Assembly (NCBI GenBank): GCA_008508345.1
Contig: QNGE01001684.1
Coordinates: 1 to 64,000, forward strand
Origin: Paragonimus westermani
Taxonomy: Eukaryota; Platyhelminthes; Trematoda; Plagiorchiida; Troglotrematidae
Length of the DNA: 64,000 nucleotides
Direction: 5' to 3'
The notes below the pieces were generated by a model. It worked only from the letters and a program-made list of their open reading frames with translations. It was not told the DNA's origin and searched no databases. Shown one piece after another: positions 33,059-44,463 of the stretch. How positions within the stretch are numbered: position 1 is the first letter of the stretch; every line of letters begins with the position of its first letter. The translations under genes and the position numbers were made by a program.

Positions 33059-33734
33059 TTGTTTTTTCTCATCTTTTTCCAATCCCTTATTGTCTAGGAG
33101 CAAAATTGATCATCCTTGACAATTTTCAAGAAAAACCGCTTCGAAAATTCGTCATCCCTCCTCACTCGTTTATCATTCATTTCCGGAGTATTTGTTTGCC
33201 GTCAACCACTTCGAATCGGTGTACGTCGGATAGGTTACACCTACGCCTAGGAAGCCAGTAAAATTGTCGGCGCAATGAGCGTCGCATCGGTCTATACTGG
33301 ACAACTCGATTACCTTTGATTGATCCATGTAAACTTTCGTAAATTGTGCATGAGAACGTTTTTTCTTCATTTTGACAGGCTTCCGTAGAGTCGATCTTAC
33401 CAATGTATGGTATGAAGGCGTAGGAAGAATGCGAGAACACAGACACATGTTAAACATGGGCCACAGATGTTAAATGGAGAACGACTGGAAAATCTGTTAT
33501 TCATACATTTGCAGTGTATGTGGTCTGAAGATGGAATACAAAAAAGGGACCTATTTATTATTTCGTCATCTTATGATTCAGTCGAATGATATCGCGTTAT
33601 GATACGCATTAAAATTTACAGGCAATAAACAATGTGACTAACGTTATTCTAAGGTTTTGATTGATTGGTGTATTTTTAATATATTAAATATTCAAGTCTT
33701 CCTCGATTAGATTAGTTGACCTGGAAGTGGACAA
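33059..33734. other. Unassigned sequence
   Basis: Overlapping minus-strand frames of 89 and 94 codons (33173-33457) show no known domain. Nothing else was recognised. Confidence 0.3.
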
Positions 33735-33890
33735 CTTGTAAACATTGCTTTTAGAAAGGCACGCTTTCTGAATATCACTCTTCTTCCGAGAACATCAACA
33801 AACCGAATTCAAGTGCGGACAAGCAGCCTGTTTTGGGTGATATTCGCCACAACGATAGCAACGGAACTCCTTACGGTGTTTGACGTGTCA
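33735..33890 (-). pseudogene. Gypsy/Mag-type gag double zinc knuckle remnant
   Basis: The minus strand reads FRCYRCGEYHPKQAACPHLN, a knuckle with spacing C-x2-C-x3-H-x5-C. A second knuckle follows as C-x-C-(x7)-DIQKAC with a stop in place of the residue between its first cysteines and aspartate in place of histidine. Two knuckles of this kind, the first with short spacing, mark gag proteins of the Mag/K02A2.6-like gypsy lineage. The segment is followed by a short SK-rich stretch, then similarity is lost. Upstream (33900-34224) is a frame that might be the end of capsid, leading into the N run. It is unrelated to elements A-C. Confidence 0.5.
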
Positions 33891-34279
33891 CCTTGTTAAC
33901 ATCATTGTGTAAGGTAGGTTGCGTGAGGGAAAAATTTGTGAGTTCTTTGACTAAATTAGCACAGTGGAGCTCTCTCCAATGTTAAGCGTCGTTCACCTTC
34001 GGAAAACAATTGCATACGCGCTTCCTCGTCATAAACGCCAGTAGTAAGTCATTGGATAAGTATTGTTTGTTTGACGAGATGCTATGGGCTCTGCCCGTAA
34101 GCCCAGTCTGGGAGAGTTGAGAGAATTCGTGAGATAAAGTCATTGACAGATTCAGTGGCATGTTGTCGTACCGTATGGAGCTTATAGCGTGCTGTAAAAA
34201 CATGTCGTCCTCTCCATGTACCACCCAGGGATTCCAGTAGGGATGATAAATCTTGTTTGGTGTTTACTCGTAAGCTGTC

Positions 34280-34404
34280 NNNNNNNNNNNNNNNNNNNNN
34301 NNNNNNNNNNNNNNNNNNNNNNNNNNNNNNNNNNNNNNNNNNNNNNNNNNNNNNNNNNNNNNNNNNNNNNNNNNNNNNNNNNNNNNNNNNNNNNNNNNNN
34401 NNNN
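34280..34404. other. Assembly gap of 125 N
   Basis: This run of n is the only sized gap in the window. Confidence 0.99.
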
Positions 34405-34763
34405 CCTCGTAGACCTTGCTAGGCAGTAGGCTTATCTGTAGGTTAGTTAAAAATGGGGAATGAGGAAATCCTCCATAATCTAATTAATTTAGGTCCGTCG
34501 CCAAATTGTTGCTTTTGACACCTAACAGAATGATAACAGAATGATAAAACGGCTTACTGCAACAACAGCATAAATAGATGTGCAGAAGTAAGCTCAACGT
34601 AAGGCAGTACGCAGTGTGTGAACAAGGGACGTATGTACGATTGTTTCTCATGGTCGATAAGGTGGCCAATCCAAATGGTGGCGATCGATCGATAAACACG
34701 CACCGAGCGCGTATGCGAAAAGTTGACGACGAATCACGCGGACACAATATTGTTGAATAGAAA

Positions 34764-35258
34764 GAAGAGCATCACTGAGATACTGTGGATGAGTTCAAAG
34801 GCCTCTCAAGTGAAACATAGTCCAGCCTCATCTACACACGCTGTGTTGCCAACGGCAGGATAAATAATCGGTGAATCTTAACCTAAATTTCGTAAAGTTT
34901 TGAACAATCCCATGGTTTAGTACCAAACTCCTGGTCAATATTTTACCATATTCACATACCGAAGAACAAGTCTACACACTCGTAATATCAAATTGAATAG
35001 TTTGATATGGNAGAAGCGCATCACTGAGATACTGTGGATGAGTTCAAAGGCCTCTCAAGTCAAACCCAGTCCAGCCTCATCTACACACGCTGTGCTGCCA
35101 ACGGCAGGATAAATAATAGGTGAACCTTAACATAAATTTCGTAAAGTGTTGAACAATCTCATGGTTTAGTACCAAAATCCTGGTGAATATTTTACCATAC
35201 TCACATACTGAAGAACAAGTCTACACACTCGTAATATCAAATTGAATAGTTTGGAATA
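34764..35258. repeat. 249-base direct duplication around single n (35011)
   Basis: The segment 34764-35010 recurs at 35012-35258, sharing atcactgagatactgtggat and gtctacacactcgtaatatc, with scattered differences. The copies meet at an isolated n, as at 13930 and 32809. Confidence 0.85.
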
Positions 35259-35774
35259 GATATGTGAACTTATGTTCCACCACTCAGAAGCTGTAAGCTA
35301 CGTTAGAATAGCTCTGACATTTGTCGAAACAATTAGTTATAGCGCGGAATAATTTACTTGCGGTGATCTCATTCAAATGGATCAGAGTAATGTCATTAGC
35401 ACGTATGAACAGTGAAACCAACAGTGAATCTTACGGTGTGTGTTCCAGTTAATTGAAGGTTGTCAATCGGCATTTGCATGGGGCTTGCTGTCGGGCATCT
35501 GAATATCATTCCGTTGAAAATTTACGGTGTGAATCTGGCTACTTGCAAGTAAGCAAGTGCAAGGTTAGAAAAGGAGACTCATTAAGCAAGATATTGCTCG
35601 TTCATACGACAGATTACACGCAGTCTGGCAAACAATTACACCATCTGTGTACCCCCTAGTAAGTAATACCTATTGTCTCTTTGGGATATCAAGAGGTGAT
35701 GACGTTACACGTTAGCAGACTGCAAACCAATACCGTCGATTTAAATGAGCAGTTTCCAACGTTGCCAAATTACA
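35259..35774. other. Unassigned sequence
   Basis: No feature was recognised between the duplicated segment and the Penelope-like element. Confidence 0.3.
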
Positions 35775-36059
35775 ATCCTCTGTTTTTGAGGTTGGATTTA
35801 TGACGCATTGATTAAACCTATGTAAATATATTGACTTGAGAAAGAATTATCGAAGACAATTGTTCGTGACATCGTTACTTCTGATATTATGGGAGTTCTT
35901 CGTCAGTTACGTGAGTCCAAGGACCCACTGGTCATCAAGGAGCTCAACGGATATATTAGCTTCAGCACCAGGCTTGCAGAGACGAATTTTTTGATCGACT
36001 TTCTGAGAAAGTGCAACTGACGTAATGTTTACCCGAAACTTCACTGGAATGTCCTTCGT

Positions 36060-37592
36060 CGATGTCGCATTCGGCTGGATGCGATATCATTGAAACGTCA
36101 GACCCTCAATCAGTTAGATACGGCACAGTCCATCGCGGCAGAAATGGAGAGGAATGTTGGTCAGCGGCAAGTTGCAAGTGACGGTTTAACAGCAAAGGAA
36201 CGTCATAATTTTGAGATATGCGTGGATAAAATAATATCCAAACAGACGGCAAAGAAGCAGTTAAAACTTGACCGGGGACTCAGCGACGTGAAACCTCAGT
36301 CACAATTTCCAAGGAACCCGGAAAGGTACGTTCATAATTTGTCCAAGGTTGTACTTGACGATACTTTACTTAAAATCCGAGTTGGTCAGTAACTTTTACA
36401 AATATTGCCAATCAGCTATATCTCATAAGAGTCCGATAACCCTAAAACATCTGAATGCCCTAAAAATTTTAGGTGCACGTGAGGATATTTTACTCACTCG
36501 ACCCGACAAAGGCGCCGGGATTGTGTTTCTGAATAGGTCTGATTATGCCGAGAAGATGCTATCGGTACTTTCAGATACTAGCAAATTCAGGAAGACGGAA
36601 AATAAGAAAGATGAAACGGAATTTGTTGAAAATCAAATCACCAATTCCTTAGGACGGCTAATGCAAAAGGGCCGTATCAAACAAACTCAGTTTGACCAGG
36701 TGAAACCAACTGGATCCATTATCCCACAAAAGTGGTTGTTCAGTCAGGCCGATACTTGTTATGCGCAATTCACCATATCACGCAGCAGCTTAGCGCTTGG
36801 CGAAAATACTAGAGCCTATACGACAGAAATTGCGCCCAAACAGTCTCCGTGATACTTACGATTGTGTGGACTTCGCGTGGGATATCAATGTTAGTCGCGG
36901 GTACATGGGCTGCCTTGATGTCGCCTCGCTATTCACAAATGTTCCGCTGGTGGAGACAATCAACTTTCTATGCGATCAGACAGAACAATCGGAAAGCATG
37001 TTTGGATTACAAAAATCAGCCTTAAAAGAATTACTTTTGCGGTGTACCCTCAATGTTCAATTCATGTTCAATGGCGGATGGAGTATTAATGGGATCCTCA
37101 TTAGGTCCACTGCTGGCAGACGTATTCAGTGGTAAACTAGAATCCCAACTTCAGTCAACCATCCAGCTTCTCCACATGTACTGCTGATACGGAGACGACA
37201 TATTTGTTGTTATACAGTCAGGAGATGAGTTAGCAACCATCCTTCGGGTTTTTAATGCAGCACATGCTTTACTGCGCTTTACCGCAGAAGAGGAATCCAA
37301 CAGCGAGTTCCATTTCCTAGATGTCAAATTGACCAGACGTAGAGACGGTACACTGAGTAGGTCGGTATATCGTAAACCTGCATTGACAGATCATTACACA
37401 AACTTCAACAGTTTCGTACCCCTCAAACAGAAACGGAATCTAGCTCAGTGCCTGGCAACTAGAACAAGAAAGATTTGTTCAGACGACGCAGTGGAGCAGG
37501 AACTGAAAACAATTCAAAATCTATTGAGGGAAAATAGCTATCCGGAACACTTCATCCACTCAAGTACGAGGGCAAAATCCCACATGAGGTAA
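36060..37592 (+). pseudogene. PLE copy 2 N-terminal region and reverse transcriptase
   Basis: The frame 36090-36392 holds an N-terminal region ending in ERYVHNLSKVVLDDTLLKI, a block conserved in Penelope-like elements just before the RT. The frame 36349-36852 has LLTRPDKGAGIVFLNRSDY, an early RT block. The frame 36797-37135 has CLDVASLFTNVPLVETI (motif-A aspartate). The catalytic box at about 37185-37210 reads Y-G-D-D-I-F-V-V, intact, but a TGA stop lies just before it. The frame 37329-37592 holds the thumb region. Penelope RTs are related to telomerase; none of these frames alone would be functional. Confidence 0.8.
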
Positions 37593-37712
37593 TGTCCACA
37601 GCCGAAAAGAAGACCGTGTTTACAAAACTCCCGTTTAAAGTGGATGATGTAGCAGATCAGTTCAACCGGTGCATGTTACCTGTTACTTAGACGCACCTTC
37701 CCAGCGGCAACC

Positions 37713-38190
37713 TTGAGAAGTTGGTTCACATCAACGCTGATGTTAAGACTGAGCCTGAAAGACAAGCTATCAGTTCACGATCAATCATTGCTCGTGTATT
37801 CATTTTCCTGCCGCTGTTGTACTGTAGCATATGTTGGTCGTACGACTAGACGCTTGTCAAAAAGGATCAAAGAACATCATCCAGCTTGGATCGGAACCGG
37901 TGGCCGTAAATCAGTTGCCAGCACCATTGTTGCAAATCTAGCCGACATCAACCATCACATAGACGTTAACAAAGCATTCCGGATCATCTACAGAGTGGCC
38001 AAGGCTCAACCGTAAAAAGTCCGTCAGCGCATTCTGGCGACCGCCGAATCGACTGAAATCAGATTACGCAACCATGACCTGCGCTCTCAAAAGAAGTTTG
38101 TTCAGTACTTGGAACTTCCATGGCCACAGACCTATCATACCCAGCCTAACCATACACAAACATTTGACCATGACCGCGCAACATAACACC
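37713..38190 (+). pseudogene. PLE copy 2 GIY-YIG endonuclease domain
   Basis: The frame 37713-38015 contains LVYSFSCRCCTVAYVGRTTR and RLSKRIKEHHPAWIGTG, the Penelope GIY-YIG nuclease motifs, closely matching copy 1. A stop after VAKAQP cuts off the last part, which is still legible to about 38190. The catalytic arginine and glutamate positions are kept. Confidence 0.8.
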
Positions 38191-38405
38191 CAGTCAAAGT
38201 CCTACCTGGGCCCAAACCGATTATTGTGTGGAGTCTGCTAGTAGCCTCTAATGTCATTCGGTAACAGTCACTCTCTGTTTTTGCGGTTTGTCTTAAGACG
38301 CCTTGATTAAACCTATGTGAATATATTGACTTGAGAAAGAACTATCGAAAATAATTGTTCGTCACATCGTTACTTCTGATCTTATGGGATTTTTCTGACA
38401 GAATT

Positions 38406-39860
38406 ATAGTCCCTCAGCATTCCAATTGCAGAACCGTCGAATCCTCAGTTCATATGTGCCACATGTGTACCTAAATCGTGACAGTGACATCTATAGGTTT
38501 GGATCAATAGAAGTAAATATCCAACTCAGTGTATCTTTTTCAAAAGCCAGCCGGACGGATTAGATATAAGCCTTTATTAACGTCCGAGGCTCACACGTTC
38601 AAATGGTAAACTTAATCTTGCTGTTTGGAAACAAGTAACGTGGCTAAAACGAAACTCTTTTCTCTACTCATTACGATATTAGGGGGTGGTGGTGGTAAAA
38701 TGTGTTCCGAAAATTTCCCACACTTAGATACGGATTCCACAGAGTTGATTTTGCAGTAAAAAGCTTTCGCGAGATAACTGGACCTGAGTCTCAGCTGGAT
38801 GAATTATTTCTACGGGACCAGTTTTACCTTCACTTATCCTGAATATACCTTGATTGTGTATGGGACCGAGTCTATCCTTCAGTCTGGAGCGTGGGTTGTT
38901 AGATGACCGCTGTATGAGACATGTATATCATTATGATAATATCCGATGGTTTTCAGCATTTATGGTACAACACATTTAGGACATAGGAATAAGTCGCGAT
39001 GGATAGTGGTGTCTTCCGTGTCATAGATCTTGCATTAGGCATGACCAAATTATTGCATCGGAACGCCCAGCCATCTTCGCTTTTGAGATGCGGTTAGGTT
39101 GACCGATTGTCCTAGGAGGAGACAGTTAATGCTCATCAATTTCCATAGACAGCCCATGATATGAAATTCTGAGTCAAGTGGAAAACTCCGATTTCACTGA
39201 ACCCACTGTGGTGTTGTAGGAAATTGACGACTAATCGGATATTCAGTAAATTTTTGCACGGTCGGATTTCAAATCCTGGTCGTCTTGAAGATATGTACTA
39301 TTGATGAGGATCAGGTTGGAAACTTGATTCTTTTGCTTTCTGCCCAAAGGGTAGTTTACCAGAATGTGAAAACTGTGAAGATCAGTGGGTGATGTTCAAC
39401 ATAACATCAACCAAGTGCTTGGCTACTCACCAGTTACTAGTGTTGTGTAGGACGAAAAAGAATTTGCGTGAAATCTCAGTTTCAGCCGGTTTAACATCCT
39501 ACGTAACAACATACAGACCACTACTGAAAGAAGCGCTCCACTTTCAAAACGATTGTGCCGGATTTTCGAACGTTACATCAAATCGCACCATACATTTTGT
39601 TGTTGTGAATCATCTTACCATTGTTTACAAAGATAAGCATGGAAACTCTTCATCATTCTCGAAAAAAAGCTCCTGACATAGTCACCATTTCAGGATTTTA
39701 GACATTGTGATATTCTCCGGGATATTGGAACTACCCTATGATATATTAGAAGTGCATGCAACTGAGAACACATTCCAACTATGGCAAGCACCGCATACAT
39801 AACAGCGTCATTTTTATTTTGTTGAAATAGAGTACCGGACGAACGAGCGTCTGTTGAATA
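38406..39860. other. Unassigned sequence
   Basis: Nothing was recognised in this stretch. A 95-codon frame at 39389-39676 has no family resemblance. Confidence 0.3.
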
Positions 39861-39901
39861 TCTGACGTTTCAGTGCCCCAACCCGGCTACAGACCTCAAG
39901 G

Positions 39902-40903
39902 ATGCGCATGCTTCTGTTCGCAGATGACAGCGCATTGCTAGCTGACAGTGAAGAGGAGCTGCAACGTCTGGCTACAGCCTTCGCTTCGGCAGCACCGATG
40001 TTTGGAGTGAACGTCAACACAGGTAAGACGTTTTCGTTCTTTCAGCCTTCTCCTGGTGGAGGTGCTGCTTGTGTACCTCCATCCCAAATTCGCATCGCTG
40101 GAGACACTGTGAATGGCAGCGGGGATTTTTGCTACTTGAGTAGCAACTTGTCGACAGATTTGTCCCTGGACCGCGAGCTGAGAGCGCGTGTGGCGAAGGC
40201 TAGTGCTGCTTTCGGATGTCTTGAAAGGCGTGTCTGGAAGAATCATAGCTCGAAGATGGCCACCAAGCTGTGTGTTTATCGTTCAATGGTGCTGTCTATA
40301 CTGCTGTATGGCAGTGAGACGTGGACATTGTGTCAGCTGAACGTGAGCTATTTGAGCCGCTTCCATGTGCAATGTCTAAGGCGTATCTTGGTTATTCGGT
40401 GGTCGGACATGATTCCGAACACTAAGGTACTGCGGCGAGCGGGCATGGACGGGATGGAAGCCATGTTGATGCTGAACCAGCCCCGTTGGCTCGGTGACGT
40501 CCGTCGGATGGGCGATGACCGTATCCCGAAGCAGTTACTATACGGACAAGTGAAGTCAGGCAAGCGAAATCCCGGTGGTCAGAAGCGGAGTTACCAGAAT
40601 ATTGTGCAGGTAAGTCTTTCACGTTGTACCATTGATTTTAAATGTTGAGAAGAATTAACGTTTAACCGGACGGCCTGGAAAAATACGGCTCGGGCGGGCG
40701 TCCGAAAGTTCAACGAGCAATTATTGCGCGGTCGCGAGCAGAAGTGTGCGGTACGCAAAAGAACCATCGGTGCCATAGGTCGCGGTGACGTGACTATATG
40801 GCGTTGCGATGTGTGTGGCCGCGAATGCGCTGGTCGGTTGGGGTTAGTAGGTCCCCAACGTACTCATAGTACACCGTCGGCGAAGAGGCGACGAGTACGT
40901 TAG
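39902..40903 (+). pseudogene. Non-LTR retrotransposon RT, C-terminal half, one in-frame stop
   Basis: The frame begins at the catalytic box RMLLFADDSALLADSEEEL (F-A-D-D). It then runs through GDFCYLSSNLSTDLSLDREL, LCVYRSMVLSILLYGSETW and VLRRAGMDGMEAMLMLNQPR to QLLYGQVKSGKRNPGGQ. This is a widespread type of endonuclease-RT protein in invertebrate genomes. A TGA at 40646-40648 stands where the family has tryptophan. The same frame then stays open to TAG at 40901 and includes WRCDVCGRECAGRLGLVGPQ followed by RTH, a C-terminal zinc-finger-like motif. The element is 5'-truncated just before the catalytic box. One stop in about 330 codons implies recent insertion. Its host-style GC-rich codon use differs from the AT-rich surroundings. 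Confidence 0.8.
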
Positions 40904-43900
40904 GTTCAGGTAGGTCATATCAGTGTATTCATTATACTTCTGTTAATGACTGCATCGGCCAACATCCTGGTCGTTAACAATTAATCCGCTTCTCTTTTCA
41001 GAAACCTGAGTGTCTGTGGTNCCAACCAACAAGTTGAACATGAGAGAGAATGATTTGACTTGGTGTTCCACAAATACTATGGAGGTCAGCGTGGTTTTGC
41101 CAGGTTTGGCCATCGCTATGTAATTTTTAGACAAACTTCGAAAGAATGACTGTATGGTTACTGAATGTGGTACACACACACTGCACCCACTCACATTGCC
41201 TCAGCTAGTTATCCGTACAGCTGCGATGTTGATTGTATGCTAGTTCAGGTTGAACGATAAGCCTTCAAAAGCCGCCGGTTCATTATGCGGAGTATCCATA
41301 ACTCTTTGACTCTCTGCAGCTCGTTTGGATTTCGTGTTGTTGTTGATCCAGTACTAATCGACTATCTGATAACAAGCCACCTAGACAAGGGGTCGTAGGT
41401 TAGATCTGTGTGGAACACCGCTGTAGGCAGGATACTAGTCCCTAATTTTCACCATATGTTTTAAGCTTATGTCTGGTTAGAAAATCCACCGATCATCGGA
41501 GTAAGTGTTTGTCAGATTCGCGGTTACGGATTTCTGTGATCAACCTCACTGAATTCGTTGGATAAGAACAAGTAGTTTGTCTCTCTCAGTAGCAGATTTG
41601 GTAACAAACAACGAGTAATAGATATGTCTGTGACGTGATGCTGTTGCAAAATTCACACTGCCCAAGCGGGTGGATCCAAGGTCTACTATCGTATCCGAAA
41701 GAGTAACTTTTTGTTAACCTAACATCACCGCAAATACCGTTTTCTGGACACTCTTGTGGTTTCCTGTGAATGTGGGTGTGATTGTGAAATCTTTTCAGAC
41801 TTCAGATGGATGGCAGGTTGGCTGAATAACATGTATTGTAATGTTGGAGCGATAGTACTGTTTTTGCAAGACTACTGGGACATTAAAGCTGCGTTGAATG
41901 TGCTGTATGTTATGAAGTTCTCTAATTTGGTTATGGCTTAAAAACAGAGATGAGAAAATCGAGTGGTATTGTCCTTTGTTTCCTGACAGTGTGCTAGTGA
42001 TATACAAGTGTGCATACATATTGGTTTAGCCGAAGCAAGTGAAATGTTGTGTGCAGTTTTTTGCTTGCACAATTGCCTGGATTCTCGAAAAAAGCAAAAA
42101 TATCAATGAATTAGCAGTTTTGTACAGGATCTAATATTGTACATTTTTTCACAAATGTCATTGTTATACACGTTTTCCCGAACAGTTCATCTGGTATTCA
42201 TTGAGGAGTTGCTAACATGCTGTTTCTCTGGAAGCATTTCCAACGAGTGTTGTTAAACCAACAAACACATACATGTAGCAGAAGAAACGTTAAAGTTTTC
42301 AAAAAGATGGTAACAACATTCTGTAAGCTCAAGATATAACCTGCCAGTTATTTTCATATAACTTTGTATCAGTCGCTTCGTTGAATTCAATTAAATTCAA
42401 ACTAATTCGAAAAGTATCATCGTTCTACATATTTCGGTGCATTATGTTCACACCACCTGAAGCATTTACTGACACTATCTGCATTTATGTCGCTAAATCC
42501 AAAAGAATTCCCAGGTTGTCATACTAAGCTTTATTTTCATTTTGTCAATATGGTTTACGACGGCCCAGTCACAATACCATGGCTGTTGATCCCCACCACC
42601 ACTTGTTTGTATTCTAGACATGTCGAACTAGCCTCGAGTAGCCTATGGGCTTTGTAGGATTTTGTACTTGACTACGGTTATGGAGATTAACATTGCGCGA
42701 TTGACATCTCTCAGTTTTAACATTAGATTGGACCAAAGATGACATTCTGTGCGGTGTTTTGCAAGGCTGTTTCGGTCAATTATTCTAAAAAGAGTTATAT
42801 ATAGACACCACCAACACACCAAAATATGTATCGGGTGGATTCGGTGAAAGCGCTAGTGTGATTCCGGATGATCGGCAAGCATTTGAGCGCGAACTCAAGA
42901 AGTGGTGTATGGTGAGCATGACAAAATACACCATTCCCTTATGAATCCTAATCATGCAGTTTGCGGGTTACACGAAATGAAGTGTCTGAAATTGTTTTAT
43001 TCCGTTAGGAGAGCAACAGACAGTTTGATGAAAAACAATGAACCCGGCAATAAAATGTACGTTCCACGATACTTAGAGGGTGATAAAATGTGAGCCAGCT
43101 TGTTTAACTGTGCTACCCGGAAGAAGCCCGATATCGCCATGATGAAATGGCGTCTTATCGACACTCAGTTTAGTCCTAAACACTAGTTCAAACTCTTTTT
43201 CCATTGATGTCGTAATAGAATATCCTAGCTCAGTAATACAAGATGATAGGCAACAAACAATAACAAACAAACAACACTTAACCAATCACTTGTCTTTTTT
43301 GAGAACTGTTCCACGAAATCAGCACGTACCAAAGTTATAGGGGAGATTTCGTTCGAAGGAATCGGTTGTGCAACAATGCTCATGGTAAAGTTGAAGTATA
43401 CAATATCAACATAATATGTAAGTCAGATTGTAAGAGCACAATGCTCTGCCACCTGTTTAACGGTCTAGAAGACTGAACCGGAACGCTGCGTTAATTAATC
43501 GATTGACACTCGCAGACGGAATCAATACGAAGTACGACTGTAACATACTCATCAAATCAAATACCACTCACAGATAATATGACCCAATCCCCATGTCTTT
43601 ATACTGGTTATTGCTGTCTACAGTATGCACAGCAGTAGATACAAACTATGCAACCTCAGTACCATCTATGTGCACGTTGAGTTTAAAAAGTACTCAGAAA
43701 TGACACTTTGTAAGTCGTTACTGCTATCGTATCATTAAAGACATTTGCGACAATACTAACGCACTGAGCAACACGGGTGTACTAAAGCACACTCTTAAGG
43801 TTCTCTGAATTTGATTTGAAATCTGCATAATATGACTGTTTACAAAGGCGGGGAACCAGTTTCAACCTTTTCTATCTGGTCTACTCATTAAACAGAACAT

Positions 43901-44211
43901 TAGTTTCTGTGTGCTAATTAGGTTGCAGTGATGGTCAACCTAATTTTCAAGCCCAAGCGGGTTATTTTTCTAACATTACAGATTTTCATAATGGTGTTTG
44001 GTGAACCAAACTTATTATTGCATTTGCTTACAAGTGGTACGAACACAACAAAAAATAGAATGGAAAAAAATATCACTTTCTGTATAAAAAAACAGCGAGT
44101 TCGTTGACGGACAGAAAATACGGTAGAAAATGTCCGCGTTCGAATCATATACAATAACAATGCAGCATAATGAAAATTAGTAAATTATAAATGATTATAA
44201 AAACAGGTCAT
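40904..44211. other. Unassigned sequence downstream of the kinase gene
   Basis: This contains a single n at 41021, here without a visible duplicated flank, and only short frames. No repeat family or RNA was recognised. Confidence 0.35.
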
Positions 44212-44217
44212 TTTAAT
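44212..44217 (-). terminator. Possible polyadenylation signal of the kinase gene
   Basis: ATTAAA on the minus strand lies about 250 bases after the kinase stop codon. It is a common variant of the polyadenylation hexamer, but AT-rich DNA gives many chance matches. Confidence 0.25.
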
Positions 44218-44463
44218 ATACCACTTTCAGTTGTACCAAATTTCGGTTAAAAGACAACAAAAACGGTTGCGATCACACTTTCTGCAAGTCGTATTGTTGC
44301 ACACTCAGTCAGTCGCTTGAGCCATTCTATGTTCCACCCACACACTTCCGAGTGAAAAGGAGCACAGAACACATGATTAATTACACGCAACCGGGTCGGC
44401 TGCAATTGCTGATAATTGCGGCATAGTACGCTGGATGTAACATGGCAAATCAAAGTCAGTCTA

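Larger units (their letters stand above)
35775..38405 (+). mobile_element. Penelope-like element, copy 2, plus strand, full-length outline
   Basis: Terminal repeats at about 35778-35907 and 38254-38400 share aaacctatgt, atatattgacttgagaaaga and catcgttacttctgat. Between them lie an N-terminal region, RT and GIY-YIG domains. It is the same family as copy 1 in the opposite orientation. The coding region is split across at least five frames, so the copy is inactive. Confidence 0.85.

Noticed and set aside
32560..35258. Tandem or CRISPR-like repeats
   Set aside because: Each is only two diverged copies meeting at an n, with no spacer pattern, in a eukaryotic genome.
36080..36100. GAAACGTC as a ribozyme signature in Penelope-like copy 2
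   Set aside because: It is part of the conserved N-terminal coding frame and lacks the other hammerhead blocks.
39840..39905. A second hammerhead motif (minus strand has GAAACGTC)
   Set aside because: No CUGANGA block is present at the right distance and stem II pairs poorly; at most a truncated remnant.
40613..40660. A splice donor (gtaagt) and short intron inside the non-LTR RT frame
   Set aside because: The frame stays aligned with the family straight through this stretch; a tryptophan-to-stop change is enough to explain the break.
44139..44160. tRNA B box (gttcgaatc) at 44.1 kb
   Set aside because: No A box or cloverleaf pairing was found within tRNA distance.
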